Assembly (NCBI GenBank): GCA_005786775.1
Contig: SYDD01000056.1
Span: forward strand, 1-10,913
Length of the DNA stretch: 10,913 bases
Direction of reading: 5' to 3'
Source: Opitutaceae bacterium
GTDB taxonomy: Bacteria; Verrucomicrobiota; Verrucomicrobiia; Opitutales; Opitutaceae
The translations under genes were made by a program, and so were the position numbers. Below, in pieces: positions 1 to 7,899 of this stretch. The notes under the pieces were generated by a model. The model saw nothing but the letters and a program-made list of their open reading frames with translations, was not told the origin of the DNA and searched no databases. Position 1 is the stretch's first letter. Each line of letters begins with the position of its first letter.

Positions 1-755
1 ACGTCGTGGTCGTCGGGGATGGTGATGGTCGGGCGGTCGCGCATCACGTCGCGGAACTGCAGGCCGAACTCAATCCAGCCAGCGGTGTGCTCGGTGTGCC
101 GGTAGGTCTGGTCCCCGGCGAAGAAGAGCAGGTCGGGATTTTGCGCCCGCAGGGTATCGATGATCTCGGGCCGCTGTCCGGTCGTGCGGCTCGAGTTACA
201 GGACATATTGGCGACGACGATCTCGTCCTTTTCGACCGGGTCACGGCGGATGAGGCCCTCGAAGCGAGCCTCCGCGCCGTGGCGCACGCGGTAAGGAACG
301 TCGCGGGTGGAATCCCACTTTTCCGCGCGGAAGTGCGCGTCCCAACCCGGGTAGAGTACCTCAGCGCGGGCGAGCTCAACCCACGCGCCAGCACGCTGCA
401 CCTCGAGCCGGGCAACGCGCTCCTCGCCGGGCTTCAGGGGGTAAAGTTGGGCGGTGAGCTTCATCACCCCGCGTTGCACGGTGTAGAGGGCGAAGGCGAC
501 GACCTGATCGCGCGGGACGTCCATCGGCGGGGGTGGCGGCTGGCCTTGGCCCTTGCCCTTGGCCTTGCCGGGCGCGGCGGGGGTCCGTTGCCACCATTCG
601 CCGGTAGCGAGGGAGTCTAGGTTGGGGAACTCCGCGCCGAACGGTGCCGCGACGGCATCCACGGCGGCGGCGGAGAGCGCGGCGGGGCGAAGGGCCAGAG
701 AGCCAGCTCCGGCTAAGCTGAGCTTCAGGGCGGTGCGGCGGTCGATCGGATTCAT
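1..755 (-). CDS. Tat-exported PhoD-like metallophosphoesterase (partial, 3' end off window)
   Basis: This is the N-terminal 251 codons of a probable exported metal-dependent phosphoesterase; the reading frame is open to the left edge. The ATG at 755-753 begins a twin-arginine leader (DRRTALK at residues 5-11, then an Ala/Leu-rich segment to about residue 31). A Gly/Lys/Gln linker and a run of five prolines follow (about 60-79), then a beta-rich N-terminal region. The catalytic domain begins near residue 178. Visible motifs are FFAGDQTY (211-218), which is the GD-type metal-binding motif, and IPDDHD (246-251), the calcineurin-like/PhoD metal-ligand motif, lying exactly at the window edge. The remaining His ligands would lie outside the window. 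The family hydrolyses phosphomono- or diesters outside the cytoplasm; the substrate here is unknown. No clear Shine-Dalgarno precedes the ATG. It is divergent from the prolyl oligopeptidase gene. The family call is fairly secure, the specificity is not. Confidence 0.85.
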   Translation of the reverse strand, partial: MNPIDRRTALKLSLAGAGSLALRPAALSAAAVDAVAAPFGAEFPNLDSLATGEWWQRTPAAPGKAKGKGQGQPPPPPMDVPRDQVVAFALYTVQRGVMKLTAQLYPLKPGEERVARLEVQRAGAWVELARAEVLYPGWDAHFRAEKWDSTRDVPYRVRHGAEARFEGLIRRDPVEKDEIVVANMSCNSSRTTGQRPEIIDTLRAQNPDLLFFAGDQTYRHTEHTAGWIEFGLQFRDVMRDRPTITIPDDHD

Positions 756-886
756 GCGGGTAAAAAGGGTCGGGGCGGCGAGGCCGAGGCTGGCCCGGCG
801 CACCACGCGCGCGAGATTTTTTCCGCGGCGGGACTAACCCTGCGTCCCGCGCTTGGCTTTCGCCGCCACGCGCACACGCTCCGCCG
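756..886. promoter_or_regulatory. Divergent intergenic region between the metallophosphoesterase and prolyl oligopeptidase genes
   Basis: These 131 bp separate two outward-facing genes, so they should hold promoters for both strands. The only AT-richer patches are a T6 run at 817-822 and an A5 run near 762-766. I found no convincing pair of -35/-10 hexamers on either strand, and no Shine-Dalgarno before either ATG. The assignment as a regulatory region rests on geometry and not on a recognised motif. Confidence 0.4.
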
Positions 887-2980
887 ATGCTCCGAATCGC
901 TCGCCCCCTCGCCCGCACCCTCCCGTTCCTCGTGCTCCCGCTCCTCCCCGCCGCCACCCCCACGCCGCCCGATGATTCCCACCTCTGGCTGGAAGAGGTT
1001 CAGGGGGAGCGCGCGCTCAGTTGGGTGCGGGAGCGCAACGCTCAGTCGCTGGGCGAACTGGAGGCGGCGCCGGAATTCGCCCCGCTGCGCGATCGCCTGC
1101 TCGGGATCCTCGATTCCCGTGCGCGCATTCCCTACGTCGCCCGCCGCGGGGATCACTACTACAATCTCTGGCAGGACGCCGCCCATCCGCGCGGCCTCTG
1201 GCGACGGACGACCCTCGCAGAGTACCGCAAGGCGGAGCCCGCGTGGGAGACCGTGCTCGACCTCGACGCCCTCGCCCGGGCCGAAGGCGAGAACTGGGTG
1301 TGGAAGGGCTCCAGCTGGCTCGAGCCGGAACTGGACCGCTGCCTAATCAGCCTCTCGCGCGGTGGCGCCGACGCGGTCGTCGTGCGCGAGTTCGACCCAA
1401 GGGCGAAGGCGTTCGTCGCGGACGGCTTCAAGCTGCCCGAGGCCAAGACTCAGGTCGCTTGGCGGGACCGCGACCACCTCTACGTCGGGACGGACTTCGG
1501 GCCGGGCAGTCTCACGGACTCGGGCTACGCGCGGCAGGCGAAGCTCTGGCGCCGCGGCACGCCGCTGACGGCGGCGACGCTGGTCTTCGAGGGGCGGAGC
1601 ACCGACGTGAGCGCCTCGGTCTACACCACGGTCGAGCCTGGCTTCCGGCGCGAGTTCGCGCGCCGCGGCACCACCTTCTTCACCGCGGAGCATTTTCTGG
1701 GGCGGGACGGGAAATTCGAGCGCCTCAACCTGCCGGCGGACGTCCGCCTCGGCACCTGGCGCGAGCACCTGCTCGTTACCCTGCGCAAGGACTGGACCGT
1801 TGGTGGCCGTACCTTCCCGGCAGGGGCGCTGCTGACGATGCCGTGGGAGCGTTTCCTCGCCGGCGAGCGGGACTTCGCGATTCTCTTCGCCCCCGGCCCG
1901 CGTGAGGCGCTTGCCGGCTACAGCATCACCCGCGGGCACATCCTGATCAACACGCTCGCCAACGTGCGGAGCCGGATCCTCGTGGCGACACCGCGCCCGG
2001 GCGGCGGCTGGGACCGCGCGCCGCTGCCGGGCGTCGAATTCGGCAACGCGACGGCCAGCGGCGAGGACGACGCCTCGGACGCCTTCTGGCTGCAGGCCGA
2101 CGATTTCCTGACCCCACCCAGCCTGTTCCGCGGGGAGATCGGCAGGGGCGCGCCCGAACTGCTCCGGCAACTGCCCGCGTTCTTTGCCGCCGCGCCACTG
2201 CAGTTCACGCAGCACGAGGCGGTCTCCGCCGACGGCACGCGCATCCCCTACTTCCAGGTGGCGCGGAAGGACCTCGCCGCGGACGGGCGCAACCCGACGC
2301 TGCTCTACGGTTACGGGGGATTCCAGATCTCCCAGACCCCGAACCACCGCGCGGGGATGGGAGCGGCCTGGCTCGAGCAGGGCGGCGTGTTCGTCCTCGC
2401 CAACCTGCGGGGCGGCGGCGAATTCGGCCCCGGCTGGCATCAGGCGGCCCTGAAGGATCGGCGGCAGCGCGCCTACGATGACTTCATCGCGGTCGCGGAG
2501 GACCTCGTGCGGCGCAAGGTCACCTCGCCGCGCCACCTCGGCATTCAGGGCGGCAGCAACGGCGGGCTGCTCGTCGGCGCCGTAATGGTGCAGCGCCCCG
2601 ACCTGTTCCGCGCTGTCGTCTGCCAGGTGCCGCTGCTCGATATGCGGCGCTACCACCGCCTGCTCGCCGGCGCGTCATGGATGGCCGAGTACGGCGACCC
2701 GGACAAGGCCGACGAATGGGCGTACATCGCCCGGTATTCGCCTTACCACAACGTGCGCCCCGGGGTGACCTACCCGCGCCTGCTGCTCACGACCTCGACG
2801 CGCGACGACCGCGTCCACCCGGGACACGCCCGGAAGATGGCCGCGCGGATGCTCGAGCAGGGGCACCCCGTGCTCTACTACGAAAACATCGAGGGCGGCC
2901 ACGGCGGGGCCGCAGACAACCGCCAGCTCGCACGGATGCAGGCGCTGGCCTACGCCTTCCTGCTCCGCGAGCTGCGCTGA
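887..2980 (+). CDS. Exported prolyl oligopeptidase family serine peptidase (S9A)
   Basis: A 697-residue protein of the prolyl oligopeptidase family, close to the usual 690-710 residues, which cleaves short peptides on the carboxyl side of proline. A Sec-type signal peptide covers about residues 1-23 (basic start, then a Leu/Pro/Ala core). The family's N-terminal signature HLWLEEVQGERALSW lies at 32-46. A beta-propeller follows (about 70-410), then the alpha/beta-hydrolase domain. The catalytic triad is complete: Ser557 in GGSNGG, Asp640 in the DDRV motif and His672 in GGHGG. YGYGGF (474-479) supplies the oxyanion-hole tyrosine, and the Arg after the Asp pair matches the substrate-carboxylate-binding Arg of the pig enzyme. 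The ATG is chosen because it gives the signal peptide; no Shine-Dalgarno is visible. It is a single-gene unit, convergent with the glycosyltransferase. Periplasmic peptide degradation is the inferred role. The family call is very secure; strict proline specificity is not shown. Confidence 0.96.
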   Translation: MLRIARPLARTLPFLVLPLLPAATPTPPDDSHLWLEEVQGERALSWVRERNAQSLGELEAAPEFAPLRDRLLGILDSRARIPYVARRGDHYYNLWQDAAHPRGLWRRTTLAEYRKAEPAWETVLDLDALARAEGENWVWKGSSWLEPELDRCLISLSRGGADAVVVREFDPRAKAFVADGFKLPEAKTQVAWRDRDHLYVGTDFGPGSLTDSGYARQAKLWRRGTPLTAATLVFEGRSTDVSASVYTTVEPGFRREFARRGTTFFTAEHFLGRDGKFERLNLPADVRLGTWREHLLVTLRKDWTVGGRTFPAGALLTMPWERFLAGERDFAILFAPGPREALAGYSITRGHILINTLANVRSRILVATPRPGGGWDRAPLPGVEFGNATASGEDDASDAFWLQADDFLTPPSLFRGEIGRGAPELLRQLPAFFAAAPLQFTQHEAVSADGTRIPYFQVARKDLAADGRNPTLLYGYGGFQISQTPNHRAGMGAAWLEQGGVFVLANLRGGGEFGPGWHQAALKDRRQRAYDDFIAVAEDLVRRKVTSPRHLGIQGGSNGGLLVGAVMVQRPDLFRAVVCQVPLLDMRRYHRLLAGASWMAEYGDPDKADEWAYIARYSPYHNVRPGVTYPRLLLTTSTRDDRVHPGHARKMAARMLEQGHPVLYYENIEGGHGGAADNRQLARMQALAYAFLLRELR

Positions 2981-2992
2981 GCCGCGCGCGGC
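2981..2992. repeat. 12-bp perfect palindrome in a convergent gap
   Basis: GCCGCGCGCGGC is a perfect self-complementary sequence that fills most of the 15 bp between the stop codons of two convergent genes (2978-2980 and 2998-2996). It has no loop and no T-tract on either strand, so it is not a standard intrinsic terminator. GC-rich palindromes of this size also arise by chance at this base composition. A role as a weak bidirectional terminator is only a possibility. Confidence 0.3.
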
Positions 2993-2995
2993 CGC

Positions 2996-4045
2996 CTAGG
3001 CGCACAGCAGGAAATCGCGCCCCTCGGTCCAGCCGCGGGCGGTGAGATCCGCGGCGATCAGATCCCGCGCGCCCGGCGTCGAGACGTAGGCGAGAACGAA
3101 CGCCTCCCCCGGAGGCGGCAGGGCCGTTGGCGCCAGCACCGGCAGCCCGGAGCCGCCCAGCGCCGGCGTGATCTTGGCGGGGTCGACGTCAACATACGCC
3201 ACAACGCGCAATCCGTGTGCGGCGAGCGCCGCCGCGCGGAGCCGCGTCGGCCGACCCGCGCCCCAAACAAGGAGCGGACGGGCCGCCAGGGCGGGCCGGG
3301 CCCGGAGCCAGCGGGCAATCCATTCGGCCTTCAAGCGGAAGAACGCCTCGGGCGCGTAGCGGGCATCCCGCCGGGAGAGCCGGTTCGGCGGGTCATGCCA
3401 TCGCAGGAGCACCCGGGGCACCTTGCCGAAGCTCACCCCAGCGTCCATCCAACGCAGCCAGAGCTCGTGATCCTCCGGGAAATCGCCCGCGCGGTAACCG
3501 CCGTGCCGTGCCACGAGTTCGCGCCGGAACACCACGCTCGGGTGGGCGACGGGGGCGTCGACGAACCGGCGGAGCGCGATCGCCTCCGGGGTCCGCAGGC
3601 TGTTGAGCCAGGCCACGTGCCGCGCGTAGCCCGCCTGCGCCGCCAGATCTCCCGCGTGCTCCACCAGACAGCTCACGACGCCGCAGGAGCGACGGGCGGG
3701 CCCGTCGAGCCAAGCCACCTGCTCCGCGAGGCGGTCCGGCAGCGCCTCGTCGTCCGCGTCCATCCGGGCGATCAGTTCTCCGCGGGCCGCGGCCAGACCC
3801 GCGTTGAGCGCGGGCACCAGGCCCTCGCGAGGCCGCCGGAGCACCCGCAGGCGTGGCTCAACGCGAGCGATGGCCGCGAGGAGTTCCGACGTGCCGTCGG
3901 CGGAACCGTCGTCGACCACCAGCAGTTCCCAGTCCGGGAACGTCTGGGCGCGGAGGCTGGCGACGGCGCGGCCGAGAGTGGCGGCCGCGTCCCGGGCCGG
4001 CAGCAGCACCGTGACCCGCGGGACGCTGGCGGCGGGCCCGCTCAG
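2996..4045 (-). CDS. Family 2 glycosyltransferase with C-terminal Rossmann-like domain
   Basis: A 349-residue inverting glycosyltransferase (GT2, GT-A fold) that would transfer a sugar from a nucleotide-sugar donor, probably to a surface glycan. From the N-terminus: the first strand VTVLLPAR (11-18), the nucleotide-binding VVDDGS (43-48), the DXD-type metal site MDADD (95-99) and EDHELWLRW (191-199) carrying the probable catalytic base. A second module from about 257 has the WGAG loop (261-264) and YVDVDP (284-289), like a small NAD/CoA-binding Rossmann fold; what it binds is unknown. No ATG fits. The favoured start is CTG at 4045-4043, which overlaps the msrA stop as CTGA and lies 8 nt after AAGGAG. 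A GTG at 4009 would cut into the first strand. No signal or membrane segment is seen, so it is probably cytoplasmic. It is the last gene of the minus-strand cluster. Family is secure, start moderately so. Confidence 0.88.
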   Translation of the reverse strand: MSGPAASVPRVTVLLPARDAAATLGRAVASLRAQTFPDWELLVVDDGSADGTSELLAAIARVEPRLRVLRRPREGLVPALNAGLAAARGELIARMDADDEALPDRLAEQVAWLDGPARRSCGVVSCLVEHAGDLAAQAGYARHVAWLNSLRTPEAIALRRFVDAPVAHPSVVFRRELVARHGGYRAGDFPEDHELWLRWMDAGVSFGKVPRVLLRWHDPPNRLSRRDARYAPEAFFRLKAEWIARWLRARPALAARPLLVWGAGRPTRLRAAALAAHGLRVVAYVDVDPAKITPALGGSGLPVLAPTALPPPGEAFVLAYVSTPGARDLIAADLTARGWTEGRDFLLCA

Positions 4046-4644
4046 GGCTGCTTCTCCTTGGTCAGCTGCTCCGTGAGCTTCTTCACCTTCGGCGCGATCA
4101 CGTAGGCGCAGTAGCCCGCGTTGGGATTCCGGCGGAAGTAGTCTTGGTGGTAGGCCTCCGCCTCCCAGAAGCGCTCCAGCGGCGCGATCTCCGTGGTGAT
4201 GGGATCGCGGAGCGTGGCGGCCGCGCGGGCGCGGGAACGCTCCGCCGCCTCCTTCTGCGCGGCATTCGCGTGGAGGATGACGGAGCGGTACTGCGGGCCG
4301 ATGTCGTTCCCCTGTCCGCCGACCTGCGTCGGATTGTGTACCTGCCAAAAATAGTCCAGTAGCCGCTCAAGGGAGACCACAGCCGGGTCGTAGTCGATGC
4401 GGATGACCTCCGCGTGGCCGGTCTTCTTGGTGGAGATCTGCTCGTAGGTGGGGTTCGGGACGTGCCCGCCAGCGTAGCCACTGACGACGTTCTTGACCCC
4501 GGGCAGCAGCTCATAGGCGGCCTCGGTGCACCAGAAGCAGCCGCCCCCGACGACGAGGGACTCAAACTGCGGTGCGGCGGCGGGGAGCGGGGAGGTCATC
4601 GGCAGGAGCAGGGTGGCCAGCAGGAGGAGGAGGCGGGGACGCAT
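4042..4644 (-). CDS. msrA: Exported peptide-methionine (S)-S-oxide reductase MsrA
   Basis: A 200-residue methionine sulfoxide reductase A, which reduces the S-epimer of methionine sulfoxide in proteins using cysteine chemistry. The signature GCFWC is at 35-39, with catalytic Cys36, a second Cys39 and a further Cys179 in GYCAY as a likely recycling cysteine. Other conserved blocks are GYAGGH, GHAEVIRIDYDP and the GNDIGPQYRS segment. No MsrB domain is fused. The ATG at 4644-4642 gives a clear Sec signal (RPR then five Leu, ending near AAA at 22-24), which places the enzyme in the periplasm or envelope. A TTG at 4692-4690 overlaps the upstream M28 stop as TTGA and would add 16 residues; it is possible but less attractive because it buries the signal. 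It lies downstream of the M28 gene and overlaps the glycosyltransferase by 4 nt. Its likely job is repairing oxidised exported proteins. Confidence 0.95.
   Translation of the reverse strand: MRPRLLLLLATLLLPMTSPLPAAAPQFESLVVGGGCFWCTEAAYELLPGVKNVVSGYAGGHVPNPTYEQISTKKTGHAEVIRIDYDPAVVSLERLLDYFWQVHNPTQVGGQGNDIGPQYRSVILHANAAQKEAAERSRARAAATLRDPITTEIAPLERFWEAEAYHQDYFRRNPNAGYCAYVIAPKVKKLTEQLTKEKQP
4054..4059 (-). promoter_or_regulatory. Shine-Dalgarno site that decides the glycosyltransferase start
   Basis: AAGGAG lies on the minus strand inside the last codons of msrA. It is 8 nt upstream of the CTG at 4045-4043, an ideal spacing. Most genes in this window lack such a site, so its presence here supports initiation at a non-ATG codon coupled to the end of msrA. 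Confidence 0.6.
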
Positions 4645-4688
4645 AAAGAGCGAAAGGCGCGGCAAACCTGACGGAAATCCCGCCGGAG

Positions 4689-6068
4689 TCAAAGCGCTCG
4701 CTTCAGCCCGAAGGCCCGGAGACGCGCGTCGAGGCCGAAGCGAGTGAAGAGAGCGTCGGTCTCCGCCGCCGTTCGCCGCGCCGGGTCGAGGCCGGGCTCG
4801 TTGGCTAGGGCGCGCACGAGGTCCAAAATCACCGCCACCGACTCCTCGAGCAGCTGCGGCGTTACTTTGTCGATGGTGTCGGCGAAGTCATGGTAATGGC
4901 GGGCCGCCTCGCGTGGCAGGGGCGCGTTGAAGGTGAGCGCGCGCACGCCGGCAAGCTGGTAGGGCGTGTGGTCGCTGCCGATCCAGTTGGTGTTCTCGAC
5001 CCCCTTGGGCAGGCGCTGCTCCGGATGGCGCGCGGCGTTCCAGCGCTCGAGGAACGGCACCAGCGTGTCGTCGCCGAGAGCATTCACCGCGACGGGCACC
5101 CCGATCATGTCTAGGTTGAGCATCGCCGCCACCGGGGTGGCGCCAAGCAGGGCGGCGGCGTGGCGGGAGCCCTGCAGGCCCTGCTCCTCGCCGTTGAACC
5201 AGATCAGCTCTATCGCATGGTGACTCCCCGAACCGGCCAAGGCGCGGGCTAGGGCGAGGAGCTGCGCCACTCCGATGCCGTTGTCCAAGGCGCCCTGACC
5301 GAGGTCCCAGCTGTCTAAGTGTGCGCCCACGATCACCCGCGACGGCACGCGGCCGGGGAGCATCACGCGGAGGTTGGCGGTGGCGACCGGGACGCAGCGG
5401 GAATGCGTCTCGACTCGCAGGCGCACCGGGACGCCGCGCGCCACGAGGCGACCTAGCCAGCGGCCCTCCTCCTGCGCGATCGAGTAGACCGGCAGCGGCA
5501 GGGGCTGGCCCGCGGGCGAGCCGGTGCGCGCGAGCAACTGACCTCCACCCTCGCGGTTAATGAACAAAATCGCCGCCAGCCCGCGGGCCACCGCGGCTCC
5601 GACGTAATCCGCGGCCGGTAGCGGCGAACCGGAAGCCAGCAGCCCCACGCGCCCTCGAAGTTCGCCCGCCGGGTAGTCACCGGGCCGGCCGAGCCCAATA
5701 TCCACCAGTTCGCTCGTGAATGCCGGGTGGGCCTGGGAGAAACCAAGGGCCGCCACTCGCAGGCGGCGGTTGAAGGGGGCCATCACCTCCACTTGGTCGT
5801 CGCCGCGGATCCACCCCGGGGCAGTGAACGGCTGGCGCTCAGGCGCGAGGCCCAGCCCGCGTAGCTCAGCCTCGAGGCGATCCAGCGCGGCGGCGTTGCC
5901 CGCGCTGCCGGTGAGGCGCGGCCCGACCTCGTCGGCCAAGCGCGCCAAGAAAGCGTGGGCGGCGGCAGCCGGCGTAGGCTCGCTCGCCGGTGTCGCCGCC
6001 GCGCAGGCCAGGGCACCCGAGACCAACGCCAAGGCGGCGCGCCAGGCGGCTTTAGGGACGGACCGCAT
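4689..6068 (-). CDS. Exported M28-family zinc peptidase with PA-like domain
   Basis: A 459-residue metallopeptidase of family M28 (aminopeptidase Y/carboxypeptidase Q-like). The N-terminus is a Sec signal (basic MRSVPKAAWR, then an Ala/Leu core); a Cys at 22 preceded by ALA gives a weak lipobox, so a lipoprotein is possible. Residues about 120-225 resemble the protease-associated insertion. The zinc site looks complete: His250 and Asp252 in GAHLDSWD, bridging Asp262 in LDNG, Glu294/Glu295 in NGEEQG (general base and ligand), Asp320 in NLDMIG, and His393 in the final YHDFADT block. SDHTPY (365-370) is also typical of the family. The enzyme should remove terminal residues from peptides outside the cytoplasm; which end is not decidable here. 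Its start overlaps the upstream gene's end by 17 nt and no Shine-Dalgarno is seen, suggesting translational coupling. The family call is very secure. Confidence 0.95.
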   Translation of the reverse strand: MRSVPKAAWRAALALVSGALACAAATPASEPTPAAAAHAFLARLADEVGPRLTGSAGNAAALDRLEAELRGLGLAPERQPFTAPGWIRGDDQVEVMAPFNRRLRVAALGFSQAHPAFTSELVDIGLGRPGDYPAGELRGRVGLLASGSPLPAADYVGAAVARGLAAILFINREGGGQLLARTGSPAGQPLPLPVYSIAQEEGRWLGRLVARGVPVRLRVETHSRCVPVATANLRVMLPGRVPSRVIVGAHLDSWDLGQGALDNGIGVAQLLALARALAGSGSHHAIELIWFNGEEQGLQGSRHAAALLGATPVAAMLNLDMIGVPVAVNALGDDTLVPFLERWNAARHPEQRLPKGVENTNWIGSDHTPYQLAGVRALTFNAPLPREAARHYHDFADTIDKVTPQLLEESVAVILDLVRALANEPGLDPARRTAAETDALFTRFGLDARLRAFGLKRAL

Positions 6069-7899
6069 CGGTGATGGTGAGCGCGTTGAAGTCGAGGACC
6101 CGGCTCAACCGCCCATGGGTGAGCTCGAGCCGGCGGCTACCGACCTCCGCGTTGAGGTACGGACCCGCGAACAATTTCCACTCCGCGGCGTGATCCACCA
6201 CCCGCCCGTCGACGCGTGGCACCTCGCCGTACGCGCACTCGACGCGCCGACCGCGGAGCGTGGTGAACGCAACTCGCGGCCCCGGCTCAAGGCGCACCTC
6301 CAGCGGCAGCGCCCGGACGGCCACCTTGAAGGCCTCCCACGAAGGGAAGTCGGCGACGGACGCCGGCTGCAGAATGACGCCGTTGCGCGCGTGCGGGGAG
6401 CGCAGGCGCCGGCCTCCACCCTCCAGGGGCACCCACTCGTACGGCGCAAGCGGCCGGAAGGCCACGTAGGCGCGCCCGCCTTGGGCGAAGATCCAGCCAG
6501 ACGGGTCCTCTTCGGTGCGGACGAGGTCCTTCGAGAAAAAGCCATTCACCTGGACGAACGGAGCGTCCGAGGCGATCCGGTGCAGCGCGATCACGGTGTC
6601 GTCCTGCTGGAAGATCTGCTCGAAGGGGGAGCCACCGAGGAGCTTCGCCTCGCTGGTGTAGGTGGGTTTGCCCTGGAAGGTCACCGACGCGGGCATCCAG
6701 TCCGGCATCTCGGTGAAGTACATCATCAGCTCCTCGGCGCCATAGAAGGGCTGGTTGGCGAAAATTGTGTTGTGCACGCCGCGGGGGTCCGGCGCGGCCC
6801 ACGTTAGGCCCCACGAATGCTGCTGGATGGGCTGGAGGAGCCCGCCCTGGTCGGAGCCGATGGCGTAGTCGGGCCCCACCCAAGTAGTCTTGTAGACCGG
6901 CGCGTTACGGACGTCGCTGTTGCGCCAGCGGTGGCGGGTACGCTTGCGCTCGCGGTGGAGGTAGGGCCCCGCGCGGTCGCTGGCGATCCGGTGGATAACC
7001 TCTGGGACCTCATAGTGCTCGGCGACTAGCGCGAAGAACATCCCCCAGCCGAAGCCGACGGGTGGCGCGGTGTTGCCAAAGCAGAGCCACGCAAAGAAGG
7101 ACGAAAGGGAGTTCCAGCGCTCGAGCACGGACTTGTCATCGCTGCGGGCGTGGGCCCCGACGTAGATTCCTTGCAGGGAATCGACCGCAAAATCGGCGAG
7201 GATATAATCCATCATCATTCGCGCGCGCTGGCGCATCTCAGGCTCTTGTGCCCACGCGCTCAGATAAAGCATCGGGATCAGATACTCACCGATGTAATGG
7301 GTGCAGTCGTACTCACCTTGGCCGATCGTGGTGGTGAGGTCCATCCAGTGCAGGAGCCACGCGCGCGCCTCGTGGGCAATCTCAGCCGAGCTCTTACCGT
7401 TGAACCAGCGTTCCCCCGGCTCGCCGGGCCAGAGCTGGGCCATCAGCAGCATCGAAGAGTAATACATCACCCAATGATTCTCGGTGTCGCCCCGCAGTGG
7501 GTGATAGGTGCGCCATGCCTCGCGCAGCGCTGTCTGGGCCTCGGGCGTCAGCTGCTCGCGCCCAAGGTAGGCGATGCAGGTGACGGGAAACATCCAGAAC
7601 ATATCCCCCGACGGGGCACGCAGCACCTCGATCAACCGGGTGGAGACACCTGCCGCGTCCTGCCGCAGGGCCAAGCGGGCCGCAAGGTCGGCGAGCCCCG
7701 CGGTGGCCAGCGGGGTTTGCGCGGCCCGCCAACGCACCGCCTCGTCGCGCCGCGCGAGGTAGGCCTCGCGCCGGAGGCGGGCGTCGGGCTCAAACCGAAC
7801 GGACGGCATCGGCCCGGTGTGCGCGGGCTGGGCCGCCACGCCGCTGGGCCACCCGGTCAGCAGCACGAGCAGAACAAGGCCAGAGAGCGCGCGCTTCAT
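6052..7899 (-). CDS. Exported protein of unknown function, probable (alpha/alpha)-toroid fold
   Basis: A 615-residue protein I cannot assign to a named family. It begins with a strong Sec signal (MKRALSGLVLLVLL, cleavage near AAQ at 22-24). Residues about 40-310 are rich in Trp, Tyr and His within amphipathic helices, including ENHWVMYYSSMLL (140-152), EYDCTHYIGEYLIP (196-209) and a segment near 227-251. About 370-615 look beta-rich, with short strands and Gly turns. Helical toroid followed by beta-sandwich is the layout of heparinase II/III-like and alginate-lyase-like polysaccharide lyases. The Asn-His pair (141-142), His201, Tyr202 and Tyr206 are candidate active-site residues. This is fold-level inference only; no lyase signature is proven. 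The ATG overlaps the upstream stop as ATGA, and the end overlaps the M28 gene by 17 nt. A role in processing a surface or extracellular glycan would suit the downstream glycosyltransferase. Confidence 0.8.
   Translation of the reverse strand: MKRALSGLVLLVLLTGWPSGVAAQPAHTGPMPSVRFEPDARLRREAYLARRDEAVRWRAAQTPLATAGLADLAARLALRQDAAGVSTRLIEVLRAPSGDMFWMFPVTCIAYLGREQLTPEAQTALREAWRTYHPLRGDTENHWVMYYSSMLLMAQLWPGEPGERWFNGKSSAEIAHEARAWLLHWMDLTTTIGQGEYDCTHYIGEYLIPMLYLSAWAQEPEMRQRARMMMDYILADFAVDSLQGIYVGAHARSDDKSVLERWNSLSSFFAWLCFGNTAPPVGFGWGMFFALVAEHYEVPEVIHRIASDRAGPYLHRERKRTRHRWRNSDVRNAPVYKTTWVGPDYAIGSDQGGLLQPIQQHSWGLTWAAPDPRGVHNTIFANQPFYGAEELMMYFTEMPDWMPASVTFQGKPTYTSEAKLLGGSPFEQIFQQDDTVIALHRIASDAPFVQVNGFFSKDLVRTEEDPSGWIFAQGGRAYVAFRPLAPYEWVPLEGGGRRLRSPHARNGVILQPASVADFPSWEAFKVAVRALPLEVRLEPGPRVAFTTLRGRRVECAYGEVPRVDGRVVDHAAEWKLFAGPYLNAEVGSRRLELTHGRLSRVLDFNALTITDAVRP

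Noticed and set aside
1343..2656. A 437-codon open frame on the minus strand inside the prolyl oligopeptidase gene
   Set aside because: It lies antisense to a gene with a complete catalytic triad. Long antisense open frames are expected at this GC content, and the translation shows no recognisable domain.
3215..4105. A long plus-strand open frame opposite the glycosyltransferase
   Set aside because: Arg/Gly/Pro/His-rich translation without domains, mirrored by well-formed GT2 motifs on the other strand.
4046..4348. Extended glycosyltransferase beginning at 4348, within msrA
   Set aside because: The added 101 residues are out-of-frame translation of msrA and resemble no GT2 N-terminus.
5716..6807. 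A 363-codon plus-strand open frame spanning the M28 and toroid genes
   Set aside because: It crosses the junction of two convincing minus-strand genes and has compositionally biased, domain-free sequence.
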